From the NCBI GenBank assembly GCA_028023455.1, contig JAQFVV010006215.1, positions 10,437,950 to 10,501,949 of the forward strand: 64,000 nucleotides of DNA. Direction: 5' to 3'. Source of the DNA: Epiperipatus broadwayi (taxonomy: Eukaryota > Onychophora > Udeonychophora > Euonychophora > Peripatidae). Under the pieces are notes generated by a model, which ran no database searches, was not told the origin of the DNA, and saw only the letters and a list, made by a program, of their open reading frames with translations. A program made the translations under genes and the position numbers. Within the stretch, counting starts at the first letter, position 1; every line of letters begins with the position of its first letter. Below are positions 1-10,940 of this stretch, in pieces.

Positions 1-1609
1 CAGGCAAGCAAAAATTTACAATAGGGGTTACTCCCAATGAATGTAAAATTGATACATTCTTACATTTAAAGAAATTGACAGATTACAACAATAGTTTGAT
101 TATAAATATAAAAAGTAATTGATATTTAATTTATTTATTTTAAACAAAATTCTTTTATCTTTATACATTATTGCCTTCTTCTATGTTCAAGCAGAAAAAA
201 ACAATTATTACACATAAATGTCCAAGATTTCTTATTAAGTTATTTTTAATCTTCATTTACATTAATATCAATATGTTTATAAATAATAAAGTACATTCGT
301 CATACATCAAACCCCAACTTTAATAAACTTAAAACACAACTTTGTGCATGTATAAACCCATAAATACAAAACATTTCTTTGTCTCATATATTTCCTAGTA
401 TTAATACATACATATATTCTTTATGGGATAGACATCAACACTATCTTTATATAATAATTATAAGGAATTGTCTTTTTAAGATCCTAATTCAATACAACAT
501 CTTTACTTAACAATAATTATGAGGGTGGCCTTTTCGGTCCTAACCCTAATTCAATAAGACTACAATATATACAAGAATGAATCATTTCAATACTGATCCC
601 TAACTCATAAAAACTAGATATGAATGTATTCTCCCATATGGATGTGAATATACATAACTAATTGCCTGCATACATATAATAGAAATTCATCTGCATAAAA
701 ATCTAATTTTTAGTAATTTAAATAGAGTTAACTATGAACGGATAGTGAATACATTTACATCATTTATTATGATTATTTAAAACTTAAACAATTTGTGCAT
801 AACATCACATTTATATTTTCATTATTTCTTCATTTTTTCTTTTTAAAATAATAATTTGTATAAAATAATATATACTTAAATATATTAAAGACAGTTGTTA
901 TAATATTGTTCACATATATAATAACAAAGCAATTTTGAATTTTTCATTTTTTAAAAAACTGAGAATTTCTATACATAATAAATACCTGGATTACAAAATT
1001 AAATATAGCTCAAATAGTTAGAACGAAAATTCAAACAGTCTTTTAAATACAATACTTACAGATGTAGCTGTCATTTACTTCTTTCTGATAAATATTAAAG
1101 AGTTCATATGGAAAATTAACATGTTTTCACAAATTCTATCTCTGCTATTTGAAATGAGTATTGTTCTGCATTTTCACTGGAATTATTTGAAGTAATCCAA
1201 GTATTAGCTATTCAGGCTAGATTAGCTAGTTGTTAGTAGTGTTTTTTCTTTTTTGTTGGAGGTCCAATGGGATTTGAATGAAGTAATATCCCAGTCTTTT
1301 CAAAAAGAAAACCGTATTTTATTTCTTCTTGAACCTTATTTCAAACAAATTTGCATATTACTTATTTTGATTGCTTGAAATAATAATAATAAAATATTTT
1401 TTCTTTTTTTTTTATTGTTCATTTCAATATATCTTTATGATACCCAAATTATTAATGTATTATTTGTGTGGGTGTGTGAGAGGAAAGTTTTGCATGATTA
1501 AATAATTCATTAAAAGGTATATATAAAAAAAAAAACCTTTAAGAAATCTATAGATTCATACATTTTATATTCTTCTTCAAAATTCATTTATATTATTTGT
1601 TTATTTTAG
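1..1609. other. ARID4: Intron sequence upstream of the first visible exon
   Basis: No coding exon could be recognised here on either strand. The sequence is AT-rich with T-runs. A polypyrimidine tract and AG at 1608-1609 form the acceptor of the next exon. The N-terminal Tudor and RBB1NT domains expected in an ARID4 protein must lie upstream of the window, because none of their sequence is seen. Confidence 0.6.
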
Positions 1610-1728
1610 CTGTTGAAAAAGCATTATCATATTTAGACAAAGATGAACTTCCACCACATTGGGATCGTGATATTCTGATGGGTTATGGAAGTAGTGATGA
1701 AGAAAGTGATGAAGATAGTGATTCTGAT
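1610..1728 (+). CDS. ARID4: ARID4 exon: linker and acidic stretch before ARID
   Basis: Acceptor TTATTTTAG ends at 1609 and donor GTATGT starts at 1729. The exon carries two bases of a split codon and then 39 codons, including PPHWDRDILMGYG followed by a Ser/Asp/Glu-rich stretch (SSDEESDEDSDSD). ARID4 proteins have such an acidic segment just before the ARID domain. It ends in phase 0 and joins the next exon, which continues the acidic run. No known catalytic residues are involved; this is a linker between the upstream RBB1NT region and the DNA-binding domain. Confidence 0.85.
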
Positions 1729-1857
1729 GTATGTTTAGTGACATGATTTTCTTGCTATATTTTTAATGCAGCTATTTTGTTTTTTCTTTTTTAAATTGCT
1801 TTTATTCAAATAAATATTTTCATGTACATATAAATGTAAAATGTTTTATTTCTTTAG

Positions 1858-1930
1858 AGTTCAGATGATGAGCCAAGTGAAGAAAAAGATAGATTTGTTG
1901 CTCAACTGTATAAATTTATGGATGATCGAG
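1858..1930 (+). CDS. ARID4: ARID4 exon: end of acidic stretch and first helix of ARID
   Basis: Acceptor TTTCTTTAG ends at 1857 and donor GTAAAA starts at 1931. The exon encodes 24 codons plus one base. After SSDDEPSEE comes the ARID signature start, EKDRFVAQLYKFMDDRG, in which F..QLYKFM.DRG is the family hallmark of helix 1 (ARID is a helix-turn-helix DNA-binding fold). The split glycine codon is completed by the exon at 3630, giving the RGTPI that is typical of ARID proteins. Confidence 0.9.
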
Positions 1931-2043
1931 GTAAAAAAAAAAAATTTTAATTTGCTATTTCCTAAAGAAAAAAAACATCATTATATATAAATAAATACAG
2001 TGATATTTTTAACTGTTCTTAACCAACGAAATCATATGCTGTT

Positions 2044-3215
2044 TAAAAACATTTCAGCACCTCCACTTTGCTAGATTATTCATACAATACAAAGTGATTA
2101 TAATCATTTTGAGTATGATATTAAAGATATTTTGTGTCAGTTGAGCAGTTTAATAAAATGGAGTTGCTGTAATGTTTTTAACCAGTGATGGGTTTTGGTT
2201 TAATTAAAGTTAAGAGAAATTTCATTGTACAGTAACTATTGATTTACGGGCAGATAACAAACTCTAAGTCTAATAATAGTTAAATTGTTTTAAGCAGAAT
2301 TAATTAAAGTAAAAGGTAAGTTGTCGTCCGTCCCCCATCGGATTACGTGGGTAAAAATAAATTAATTACTCCAGAAAAGCAACTGCCTTCTGTTCAGATT
2401 TTATGCGGAAATGAAGATCATCATTGGTGGATTACATTCCTAGGATCTCGGCTCCTTTAGGTAATCAAGTCAATTATATCTTTAGCAGACCATCCCTATC
2501 TTATTATTATTTTATGAAATGCCTCAAGAAGCTCACCGATGGTTTTGTGTTTTAAAAGATATAGACTGTGTAATGAAGGTAAAGTACTCTGTTCATTTAC
2601 CTAGACTGTTTGAACATTTTTATTCAATTATTCGCTTTTGATTTGATGAGTAATGCTTGCGTAAGTGCAGACATATGTACATATTAATTAGTTAATAATT
2701 ACTAATAAATTGTCTTAATATTACTATATATGTTGTTGTCTGTTAATGTTAATTGTATACTCATGTTTGCTGTGTAAATAAGACAGTGCTTTCTTCAGGA
2801 TTCCACTTTATTAGATTTCTTATCCAATACAAAAATGACTGTGATCATTTTTTGTATAATTTTATTGATATTTTGTGTTGGGTGAATAATCTAATAAAAT
2901 AGGGGGGGGGGGGGGCTAAAATATTTTTCAACAGCATTGAATTTTGTTGGTTAAAAATAATGTTGTATTTAGTATATTATAATTATAAATGACTTAAAAT
3001 TCTTCACTTGCATGGGCTTTACAATGAGAAAATAATGGATTCTATAGAAGTTTGAATTAAGCTATATATAAATGAAGCTGTACTTTCTTCTGGATTTTAA
3101 TGGTTTTACTATTCAGGTCAGCTAATATAAATGTTTATTTAGTCATTTTAAGTTGGCTGAGCAATCTAATAAAATGGGGGTGCTGAAATGTTTTTCAACT
3201 GGATTGGTCAAGAAC
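2044..3215. repeat. Three diverged copies of a short intronic repeat
   Basis: Three related segments lie within one intron at about 2044-2190, 2795-2945 and 3078-3215. They share a block reading roughly TTGAGCAGTTTAATAAAATG followed by GG..TGCTG.AATGTTTTTAAC. The first copy is itself an imperfect inverted repeat: AAACATTTCAGCACCTCCA near its start is the complement of its end. The middle copy contains a run of 14 G at about 2903. No coding potential is seen. They look like a decayed miniature inverted-repeat element that was either inserted several times or locally duplicated. Confidence 0.55.
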
Positions 3216-3629
3216 AAAGAGATATTTATAAATACATACAGGGTATCTCATAAGTACAGCATCATAGAATGCATTAATACAAATATTTCTACTCATGAAA
3301 CGCAAACTTGAACATTGTATTCATGAGCATGAACCAATAACACAAAGTAATATTAAGACTTTTTTGCAAAATTTAAGAATCATGAATTTATATTGTGATT
3401 GACATTATGTAAAATATCAAAATTTATATATTAAGATGTAATTGCAGTCACATTGACAAAGTTCTGGAAATATAATATTTTAGATTGAAGAAATAGTTTC
3501 AGTATTCACTTATTTAATTTTAATTATTAAAATTTTTAATTTTTGTATGACAAAAAAATATCTTTTGCCATGTTTTACTTTTGCCATGTTTTTACTTATA
3601 TTTTATTTTTCTAATCTTTGTTTTTAAAG

Positions 3630-3724
3630 GAACACCAATAAACAAGGCTCCAGCAATTGGTACACGAGATTTGAATCTCTACAAGCTTTTCAAAGTGGTT
3701 CAGAAAATGGGTGGTTATAATAAG
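3630..3724 (+). CDS. ARID4: ARID4 exon: ARID domain core
   Basis: Acceptor TTTTTAAAG ends at 3629 and donor GTTTTT starts at 3725. Two bases complete a glycine codon and 31 codons follow. The product contains TPINKAPAIGTRDLNLYKLF and KVVQKMGGYNK. TPI, DL.LYKLF..V...GG and the following basic residue are conserved in ARID helices 2-4. Phase 0 at the 3' end matches the next exon, which begins VTNQMQWK. Confidence 0.92.
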
Positions 3725-3938
3725 GTTTTTACTTTTATTTTCATTTCATTTTTTTTTGGGGGGGGGGGTTAAAATTAATCGCTTTTCATAATTTACTAGT
3801 TATTGCAGAATGCTAAGATATATCAGGAAACTGCTTATAAAATTAATTTATAAAATTTTATCTAAATTATATCTTTTATATGTACTCATGCAGATATCTT
3901 CTAAATTTAATATTTATCTCTTTCTTATGCAGAGCTGT

Positions 3939-3996
3939 AGCATTAGAATAAGTAATCATTATCTTAGGTATTTGACTGATTACCTATTCTAATGCT
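3939..3996. repeat. Short near-perfect hairpin
   Basis: AGCATTAGAATA at 3939-3950 is exactly complementary to TATTCTAATGCT at 3985-3996. The pairing continues inward with GTAATCA/TGATTAC after one mismatch, leaving a loop of about 18 nt. It lies inside an ARID4 intron. The length (19 of 20 paired) suggests a small foldback or element tip and not a chance match. No function can be assigned. Confidence 0.6.
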
Positions 3997-4034
3997 AAAC
4001 GATTCGAGAGGGTCCAAGGCTATTTCATTATTAA

Positions 4035-4170
4035 AACAGGCAAAACTCACTATATATATTGCCACACACACCAAGCTAGAGTAATCAATGGATGCCAAAA
4101 GGCTTGTGCATAAAATTCTCATCTAGTGCCTAACAGTTATACACAAGCATAAGAGGTGGTGGTCATGTGA
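4035..4170 (-). repeat. Tail fragment of the hammerhead repeat family B
   Basis: The + strand reads AGGCAAAACTCACTATATA, then GAGTAATCAATGGATGCCA, then AGGCTTGTGCATAAAATTC. These match, in reverse orientation, the segments seen at 32833-32935, 23945-24060 and in the 56.1-57.2 kb palindrome. The ending GGTGGTCATGTGATG also recurs near 56846. The ribozyme core itself is not recognisable in this copy, so it is a fragment. Confidence 0.65.
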
Positions 4171-5139
4171 TGTTTATTGGCTGTTTCATTATGTTTATAT
4201 GAATTTATTTGAAATATTTTGAATTTTCGTGAAATATTATTTTTTCAATATTTTGGGTTTATTTGAAATTTTTCAGTGCATGTAATATTCACTATCTGTT
4301 ATATCTGAGGATTAATCACCTGATGTCTATTTAGTGATTGGAGGAAGGAATGATTGGCAAATATTTGATTTACCTAGAATGCCATAAAAGCTTACTACAG
4401 CTCTCATGCATCTTTGTATGCATATATTTCAAATTCTAAGGGATCACAGATTGGCATAGAGTTAATAATATTCCTGTGAGAATTTGACTTATTAAATTAA
4501 TATAAAGATATATCTTTCTGATCCATATGGGTCTGGATGCATTATATCTCTATAATGTAAACTTATAAGTAAAAGCATATAATTACTAAGCTTTATAGAA
4601 ATAAAAAAATATTTATTATAAAAGTCATACATATTATATTTACAATAATAATAGTATTGCTATCTCCAATTATATTTTGAGAACTAATTTAATCTGTAAA
4701 GATTGGCACATTGAGCAAATAAATGGACTTAAAGCAATTGTAACTGTTATCTTTTCTTATTTTAATGTATAATAAGTATTGTTTCACTGATCTGCTGTTT
4801 GTTTGTTTATTTATTTTTTCCATATGCTTATTCAATGAAAGGTTTTACAAGTAAAATGAAAATTTTATGAGAATTAATCCTCTAATTTTGGATGACATTA
4901 AAGAAAAGTATTGCATTATGTAAATTTATATAAATAATATAGATATATAAGCAATTGTAAATTTTTTATTCATATATTGATGAATTATTATAATCAGCTT
5001 ATATGTGTTTATATATATATGTACACTCAAATATTCATCCATTGATTAGCTTAACAGTGAAATAATAATAATAATGAAAAGAATAATTAAATTGGTGGTA
5101 TCTTAATTTTTAGATAATGTGTATTTTTTTTTTTTTAAG

Positions 5140-5237
5140 GTTACAAACCAAATGCAGTGGAAAGCTGTATATACAAAAATGGGTCTGCCTGGTTATAATA
5201 CTGCCAGCTCCCACAGCATCAAGACAGCATATAAAAA
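5140..5237 (+). CDS. ARID4: ARID4 exon: C-terminal half of ARID
   Basis: A long T-run plus TTAAG ends at 5139 and donor GTAAGAG starts at 5238. The exon encodes 32 codons plus two bases: VTNQMQWKAVYTKMGLPGYN and then TASSHSIKTAYKK. In ARID proteins the W..VY...GLP motif and the S..LK..Y..YL helix contact DNA or pack the core; here the last helix reads SIKTAYKKYL across the splice. The next exon lies 20.6 kb downstream and supplies the matching base (AA plus G gives Lys, then YLHSFEDFYR). Confidence 0.92.
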
Positions 5238-5309
5238 GTAAGAGTATGAGCTTGTTCTTTATATTGATTAATTGTTAATACATTGTCTAATTTCCCATAC
5301 TGCTTTATG

Positions 5310-6432
5310 GCGCTGTTGCTAGTGAAAAACAAATAGATATACCGTTACCGGGCTGTTTTTCAATTTTGTTGATTCATATTTTTAATTTTTGGATTTGTTT
5401 GATTTTGATTTTTTTTGTTGTTGTTTGTTATTGTTTTTTTGGTTTTTTTTGGTAACTGGTTTGATGTATATTTCTTAAAAATAAAAAAATGTTTTTTATT
5501 TGGCTTTTTAAAATATTCTGTCTTTTTATTTTTTTTAAAAAAAAAACAAAAACACAAACATTTCTTTTTGTCCGGTCTTTTTTTTTTTTTTAAAGAAACT
5601 TTTTTTTATATATAACCAAGTCTTTTTTATTGTTTTTAAAGAAACTTTTTTATTATTTTTGTTTATCAAGAAATAAGGCTTTCTCGACAGACCTCTCTAA
5701 GATCTGTCGTCAAATTCCTTATGGTGTTTTGACACCTTTCCAACTCAGCTCTAATACGCTTCACTGTAAGCTGATCCTGTCTTCAAGAATAAATTAGCCG
5801 TACCGCTTGGGAAAAAGTGATTCCCAGGCAGCCCTCAAAGCCCATCCCATGAGTGAATGGAACCCCTTCGTCGCCATTGACGCGATTGACATTCCATTTC
5901 AGATGTTTGACAACGCCTTAATTTCATTAAACCACCACAAAGACAGTTTTTTTTCTGGGTGGGTAAAATATTTTTTTTTTTTTTGGGTTGAAGGAAGGCC
6001 AGCGCATCTGCTTCTGTAGCAGGTAAATCTCAAAACTACGACGCCGAACGGTCGTCTGTCATTGAACTGTTTTGATCTTGAAAAAGTCTCGGAAAGTGCA
6101 CGACTTGATCGTGAACTTTGCCGAATCATGATTTACACTCCTCATTTAGTGAATTCTGACCCCTGACAACGAAAGAAGGGGTGTTTGAGAATTCGTTACA
6201 ATTTTTACGAACTCACATCAATTACAATACATTGAAGCAAAAAAAATCCGTTCTAATATACTTTTCGTCATTACAACTACAGAAACCTTCACATCATACA
6301 CTGTACAATAGTCAAGAGTAATGTCTATAGAGAGTGTCGTATACTCGTCGCTAATAATGTTCAACATGCTAGAGATGTTGGGGTAAGGGTGCACTTCAAC
6401 AGCTATCGGGCAGTGTGGATCAATAGATGCTG
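5310..6432. mobile_element. TA-flanked DNA transposon, copy 1 (5' end and internal deletion)
   Basis: This segment is homologous along its length to the element at 49143-50367. It starts within the terminal repeat (GCGCTGTTGCTAGTG), so about the outer 30 bases are gone. Its right end GATCAATAGATGCTG is followed by TA and matches the intact end of the other copy. Near 6400 about 90 bases present in copy 2 are missing. An AT-rich, homopolymer-rich left part is followed by a better conserved block (about 5680-6240). That block can be read as LKAHPMSEWNPFV and IPFQMFDNALISLNHH on the + strand and a short ORF on the minus strand. I recognise no transposase family in either. Confidence 0.72.
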
Positions 6433-7665
6433 TATTACTGATTAATTTAATAACTTGTAAAATATATTAATATTAATGAAGAAATAAATGATCTATTTTT
6501 TTGTCTGATAAATTATCATTGATATAAGTTTATTAAAATGACTAATACATTTGGCTTTATGAGTTAATATTATGATATATCTATTTGGAATTTATATAAT
6601 TGTTTGTTTATGGTATTATAATTATTAAAATATATAAACAAGTGCTAGAAAGTCTGAATTTATAGAGAAATAGTTTGTATAATAGACTTTGTTTAATTAA
6701 TTTTAGTAAATCTCAGATTGACAGTCTTCAACTTCAAAGTATGTTTGAACATGCTAAATGCATAAATTGTGAACTTTTCTTAAGGTATTTCTGTACTGAT
6801 GCTATTATGCATAGATATGATTGCCTCCTTAATATATAGATAGGTTTGAGCTAGTTTATGTTATAAAACAGAATATAACTTTTGAGCCTCAATTAAAGTT
6901 TGGGATGAGCATATTGAAGAGCTTTACAAGTTTTTAAAGCTTTTGCTGATAATGTTAGCCAATAAACAGTAACATTTCCTGTCCATCTTAGTTCACACAT
7001 ATAAATATGCCTTTAGTTATATGCACATTGATTTAATTATATATATAAAAAGAATATGGTCTAAGAGACCTGAGCTATTTGAACATTTTTGTTTGTTTTA
7101 GGCTGGTAACCATTTACTAAAACTATCAAATGTTGCCTGGAATCCAGGTGTATATCATCCATTAAATGGTTATCCCAGCAGCACTGAGCAATCATTTTGT
7201 TCAATTGATGAAATGCAAGGTTGAAAATTAAACATAAGCCAAAATTTGAAATTCAACAATATTTTATTTTGCACACTAGCACTACTCTAAATGCGTCAAT
7301 GCACTCCCCTCAAATAATGAACACTGCCAACATGGAGAATACAACCATCAATAAGGTATTAAGATAATTTACTACAATATAATGGCATTTAATAACTTCC
7401 ATTTTACTCTCTTATTAATATATTAATTATTTATCCCCCCCCCCATGTCTGATAGATGTTTTAGCTATAACATATCTAAAAACATTAATAATCCCATAAA
7501 ATTTCCATAAAAAATATATACAATTTTATCCTTAATTGAATATGTCTGTATAGACAAATATAATAACTTTTTAGATTAAAATAAATTAGTTTTAAATATA
7601 ATAACTAAATAAATGTTAGTTCATGAACAGATGATATTAAAACTTGGTCACATTTGACGTATGTA
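6433..7665. other. Intron stretch with one short inverted repeat
   Basis: No gene is seen. At 7102-7179, GCTGGTAACCATTTA is mirrored by TAAATGGTTATCCCAGC, forming a 78-bp foldback with CCTGGAATCCAGG at its centre. A C-run lies at about 7434. The rest is unremarkable AT-rich sequence. Confidence 0.5.
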
Positions 7666-9014
7666 CACCTGGGTCTCGTTTTACGCAGATTTATTTAACG
7701 CGATTTTGAAGTTACGCGATTCATGTTTCTTCTTAATATTTTTGTATGTGGTTTTCTTTTATGCGTTAACACTGTATTAGATCGGAAGTCGAACTCCAAT
7801 AATGCATTATTACTTTAAATAATAAATTTCGCGAACTTACGTCATATTTAAAATAATAGCACATTATTGGAATTCGACTTTCATCCTAATAATTTCAATG
7901 TTTTCAGTGCTTTATAATAGTAAGATTTTATGCAATAATGAAATTAAAATCATGATTTCCACATTTTATGTACACACATTAAATTTTACAAGATTATAAT
8001 GTAAATTTGTTCAAACATTGTGCATATTAATTTTTGCATTTTAAATCACATTCTGTTTTTGCTTTTTAAAAAAGAACGTAATCAATTATTAATCATTTAG
8101 TGTTCGCAAGTTTATTTTTAAAAGGTGAGTAATATCAGTGGGCACAATTAAATTTGACAATTAAAAATTAAAATCTGATTTTTAATTGTAATTAACAATT
8201 TAAAAATTACTTAAGGCGACCTGAAATTAATGTGATGTGAAACGAAATTTAATTTTTAAACGGAATTGAAAATTAAAAAATTAAAGACAAAAATAACAAT
8301 TTAATTTTTAGTTGTTAGTTTTAATTAAATTTTTCCCAGCAGTGTAGAAAAAGATAATGAAACAGAAGTGGAACCTGTTCCTTTCACTGCAAAAATGATT
8401 CGAGAAGGACTTCAACTTTCTAATCAGTTGGCAAATTATTTTCTTATTAATGACACTAATCACGAACATGCTCTTAAATTCCAATGACAGCTAAATGATT
8501 GTATGTCTGGATATCACGAGCTTCATAAACAATTAATAAAATCATCTCAAAGATTAATTACTAATTACGTTGTCACCAGAAAACCATTAACACAACATGA
8601 GAGTGAAGTTGGCGCTAGTTGTATTTCCTCTTGTGAAGAATCTGATTTTTTACCAGTTTGCAAACGAACCTGTTTATCGGCAAATAGCAATAATTAAAAC
8701 GTGTATAAAAAATGTAAATTATGCATAAAAATATATTGTTTTGAATAAAATTAAATATTATAGTTAAAAAAAGTTTGTCTTGTATCAATTTTTTTCAAAT
8801 TTGAAATTTTTTATTAGTCATATTTTATTTCCTTATTTTTTTTTTGCGCGAATTTTAAAGTAATTTTACGTTGGTGCTTTGCTTTTATGCGATTTTTGAA
8901 AAATCACAGTCCGTATTCCCCCTTTTTCAAGGTAAGTTACGTCTATTTTTGTGTGATTTCTTTTGCGCGTGTTTTCTGAGGAACCTATTTATCGCGTAAA
9001 ATGAGACCCAGGTG
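7666..9014 (+). mobile_element. pogo/Tigger-like DNA transposon, 1349 bp, decayed
   Basis: The ends are CACCTGGGTCTCGTTTTACGC on the left and its complement (one mismatch over 21 bases) on the right. Each is directly flanked by TA, the target duplicated by Tc1/mariner/pogo elements. The repeated GCGATTTT/TTACGC words inside the ends and the transposase remnant at 8342-8697 support a pogo/Tigger affiliation. Beyond the right end, a 24-bp stretch including CCCAGGTGTATATATTACAT is tandemly duplicated (about 9008-9054). At about 8137-8345, CAGTGGGCACAATTAAATTT and TTAAATTTTTCCCAGCAGTG could be the ends of a second small element nested inside. Confidence 0.75.
8342..8697 (+). pseudogene. Transposase C-terminal remnant (Tigger/jerky type)
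   Basis: One reading frame runs from VEKDNETEVEPVPFTAKMI through LQLSNQLANYFLINDTNHEH and, after one in-frame TGA at about 8485, through LNDCMSGYHELHKQL. The pattern of a short acidic linker, a helix beginning (F)TAKMI.EGL.L...L..YF and a terminal coiled segment resembles the C-terminal tail of Tigger/jerky-like transposases downstream of the DDE domain. The DNA-binding and catalytic domains are absent, so this copy cannot move itself. The family assignment rests on my recollection of the pattern, not on a search. Confidence 0.55.
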
Positions 9015-10109
9015 TATATATTACATGAAACCCAGGTGTATATATTACATGAAATAGTCTTACCAACTTTTTATGATAGTGTAACTTTTCCAGGTTTCAA
9101 ATTTATTCCAAGAAGTTTATACATGGTTAACTATATTTTAACCTTAGCGTTTCTGATTTAATTCTGACAAACTAATAGTTAAATATATTTCTTTATCCTC
9201 AGGTTTAATTATTTCAGACTGGAAAACAAATGGTTAAATCAATTTATTTCCTTAAACTCAATATTCAGTCAGGCTTTATAAATGTTAGAGTGGTCAACAT
9301 TGATGTATTTCTTTTTTCATGATTTATCACAGTTTAGAATTTTGAAGGAAATCAGCAATTGTCACTTTTTTTTTTTCAAATGATTTTGAACATCCCTTTT
9401 TCTTTCAGACTAGAGCTGGATTTTTCAGACCTTCTTCTATGAAAACACATGCTAGGGTAGAGATGACCATCTGTCGAGGAGTACTAGCAATTTATATTAC
9501 GGCAACCCTAATATTTAATTTTCTGGATCATTTCTATCATTATTAGAGATAAATGTCTATGCAAGAAATTAAAATTAAAAATTCTAAATGTAATCAAGTC
9601 AATAATTGCAAGTGAAATCTTAAATAACTTATCAGCTACAATCATATCAGATTATAATAATCATTCCCTTAATTAAGATTGCAATATTAAATAGATTAAG
9701 TAAATTCCTTAAACATACTACTCCAGCAAAGGCATTCCAGAGAACAATAGGATTAAAAATATATTAAATATAGATTGGCCAAGTGTGTGATAGAACTTGT
9801 TCAATCAAGTACTAGAGCTGTTGTGCAGAAGGCCAGGCAGAAAAGAGAGAGAACGAAATCAGGTGCTGAAACAGTGTGGAAAAACTATATTCTAATGTCA
9901 TGTTTTGTTGGTATGAAAGCAGATGAAAGAAATGGTATTATGTTCATTATTATTTGTTTAAACCTTGGAACTAACTGTTAAATATCATTGTAAATCATAA
10001 TATTTTTATACATATGTGCGTATGTTATTTAAATTTGTAATATATATATAATCTTATAATTGAATATTTATAAATACAGTAATTAGATATATGTAAAGTA
10101 TAACTTTAA

Positions 10110-10940
10110 AAATTTTATCCACTTAGGAGAGCTTTCGACTATCTTCGTAGTCTTTGTCAACTAACACTTTGAAAGGCTAACCTTCCCACAATTTCGTGAT
10201 CTTAACATTTGCTGCCTGTCTGTTAATTAAATCTTGTTTGTATTTGTATATTAACATAGCTTCCTTTATTTTCCTTATATTGTTATTTTTTTTCAATTTG
10301 CAATATATTTACATTATTATAATTGAAGTTAAAACCATAAATACATGACTTATGATCGTAAAAAAATAGATGCTGAAACATTATTATTTACTTTGAAATT
10401 TTGTTTCATTTTCTGAACCCTTTTTAATAACAACAAGTGCGCTTTAGTTCTTTTTTTTTCAATGTGCATCTCAATTCCCCTATATATCTGCTACCACACC
10501 TACATATCCATTTATATTTCGAATGATCAAGTAAGTTTTATAAGGAAAATTTATAAAGATATTTGTGACATTGCATTTTATGCACCTTCTTCTTACATTA
10601 AACAAATTAATAAATAACTCTAAAGGTAAAACCTCATTTATAAATAAAAATTGCATCATTTATAAATGGATATGTAGATATGGTTCGAAAAAAGAACTAA
10701 AGAACACTTGCTGTTATTAAAAAGGGTTCAGAAAACGAAATAAAATTACAGTCGTAAATAACATGTATTTATGGGTTTTTATAATAATGTAAAAATATTG
10801 CAAATTGGAAAAAATAACAAAAGGAAAATAAAGGAAGCTATGTTAATATACAAATACAAACAAGACTTAATTAACAGATAGGCAGCAAACATTAAGATCA
10901 CGGAATTGTGGTTAGTCCATCAAAGTGTTAGTTAAAGTAT
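10110..10940. repeat. 0.8-kb imperfect inverted repeat with a hammerhead-like tip
   Basis: The left arm from about 10156 (CAACTAACACTTTGAAAGG, TTCGTGATCTTAAC) is mirrored at about 10880-10938 (GTTAAGATCACGG, CAAAGTGTTAGTT). Pairing continues inward for hundreds of bases, for example GAACCCTTTTTAATAACA against TGTTATTAAAAAGGGTTC and TATATCTGCTACC.. against GGATATGTAGATATGG. The centre is near 10560. The outer left end extends beyond the palindrome into a hammerhead-like motif at 10124-10169. No intact ORF is present. It fits an inverted-dimer insertion of a non-coding ribozyme repeat. Confidence 0.7.
10124..10169 (-). ncRNA. Hammerhead-like ribozyme motif, family F, decayed
   Basis: Read on the minus strand: stem I strand TTAG, a core TTGACAA (canonical CTGANGA with two apparent transitions), an unpaired A, stem II GACTA/TAGTC around CGAAGA, then GAA, a possible stem III AG/CT around CT, a C at the cleavage position, and CTAA pairing back to TTAG. 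The four structural elements occur in the right order for a type I hammerhead. The mutated core makes activity unlikely. Confidence 0.5.

Noticed and set aside
2903-2916. Runs of G or C (also near 3758, 7434, 39673, 41551)
   Set aside because: They are isolated homopolymers in introns. They could be sequencing-length artefacts and show no G-quadruplex-type spacing of several runs.
5360-6129. Several 60-76 codon ORFs on both strands
   Set aside because: They lie inside the TA-flanked transposon and include homopolymer runs (F, K, N). None matches a known protein and they are not kept intact in the second copy.
9775-9981. 68-codon plus-strand ORF
   Set aside because: It has no recognisable motif, no splice or promoter context and an ordinary length for chance in this sequence.
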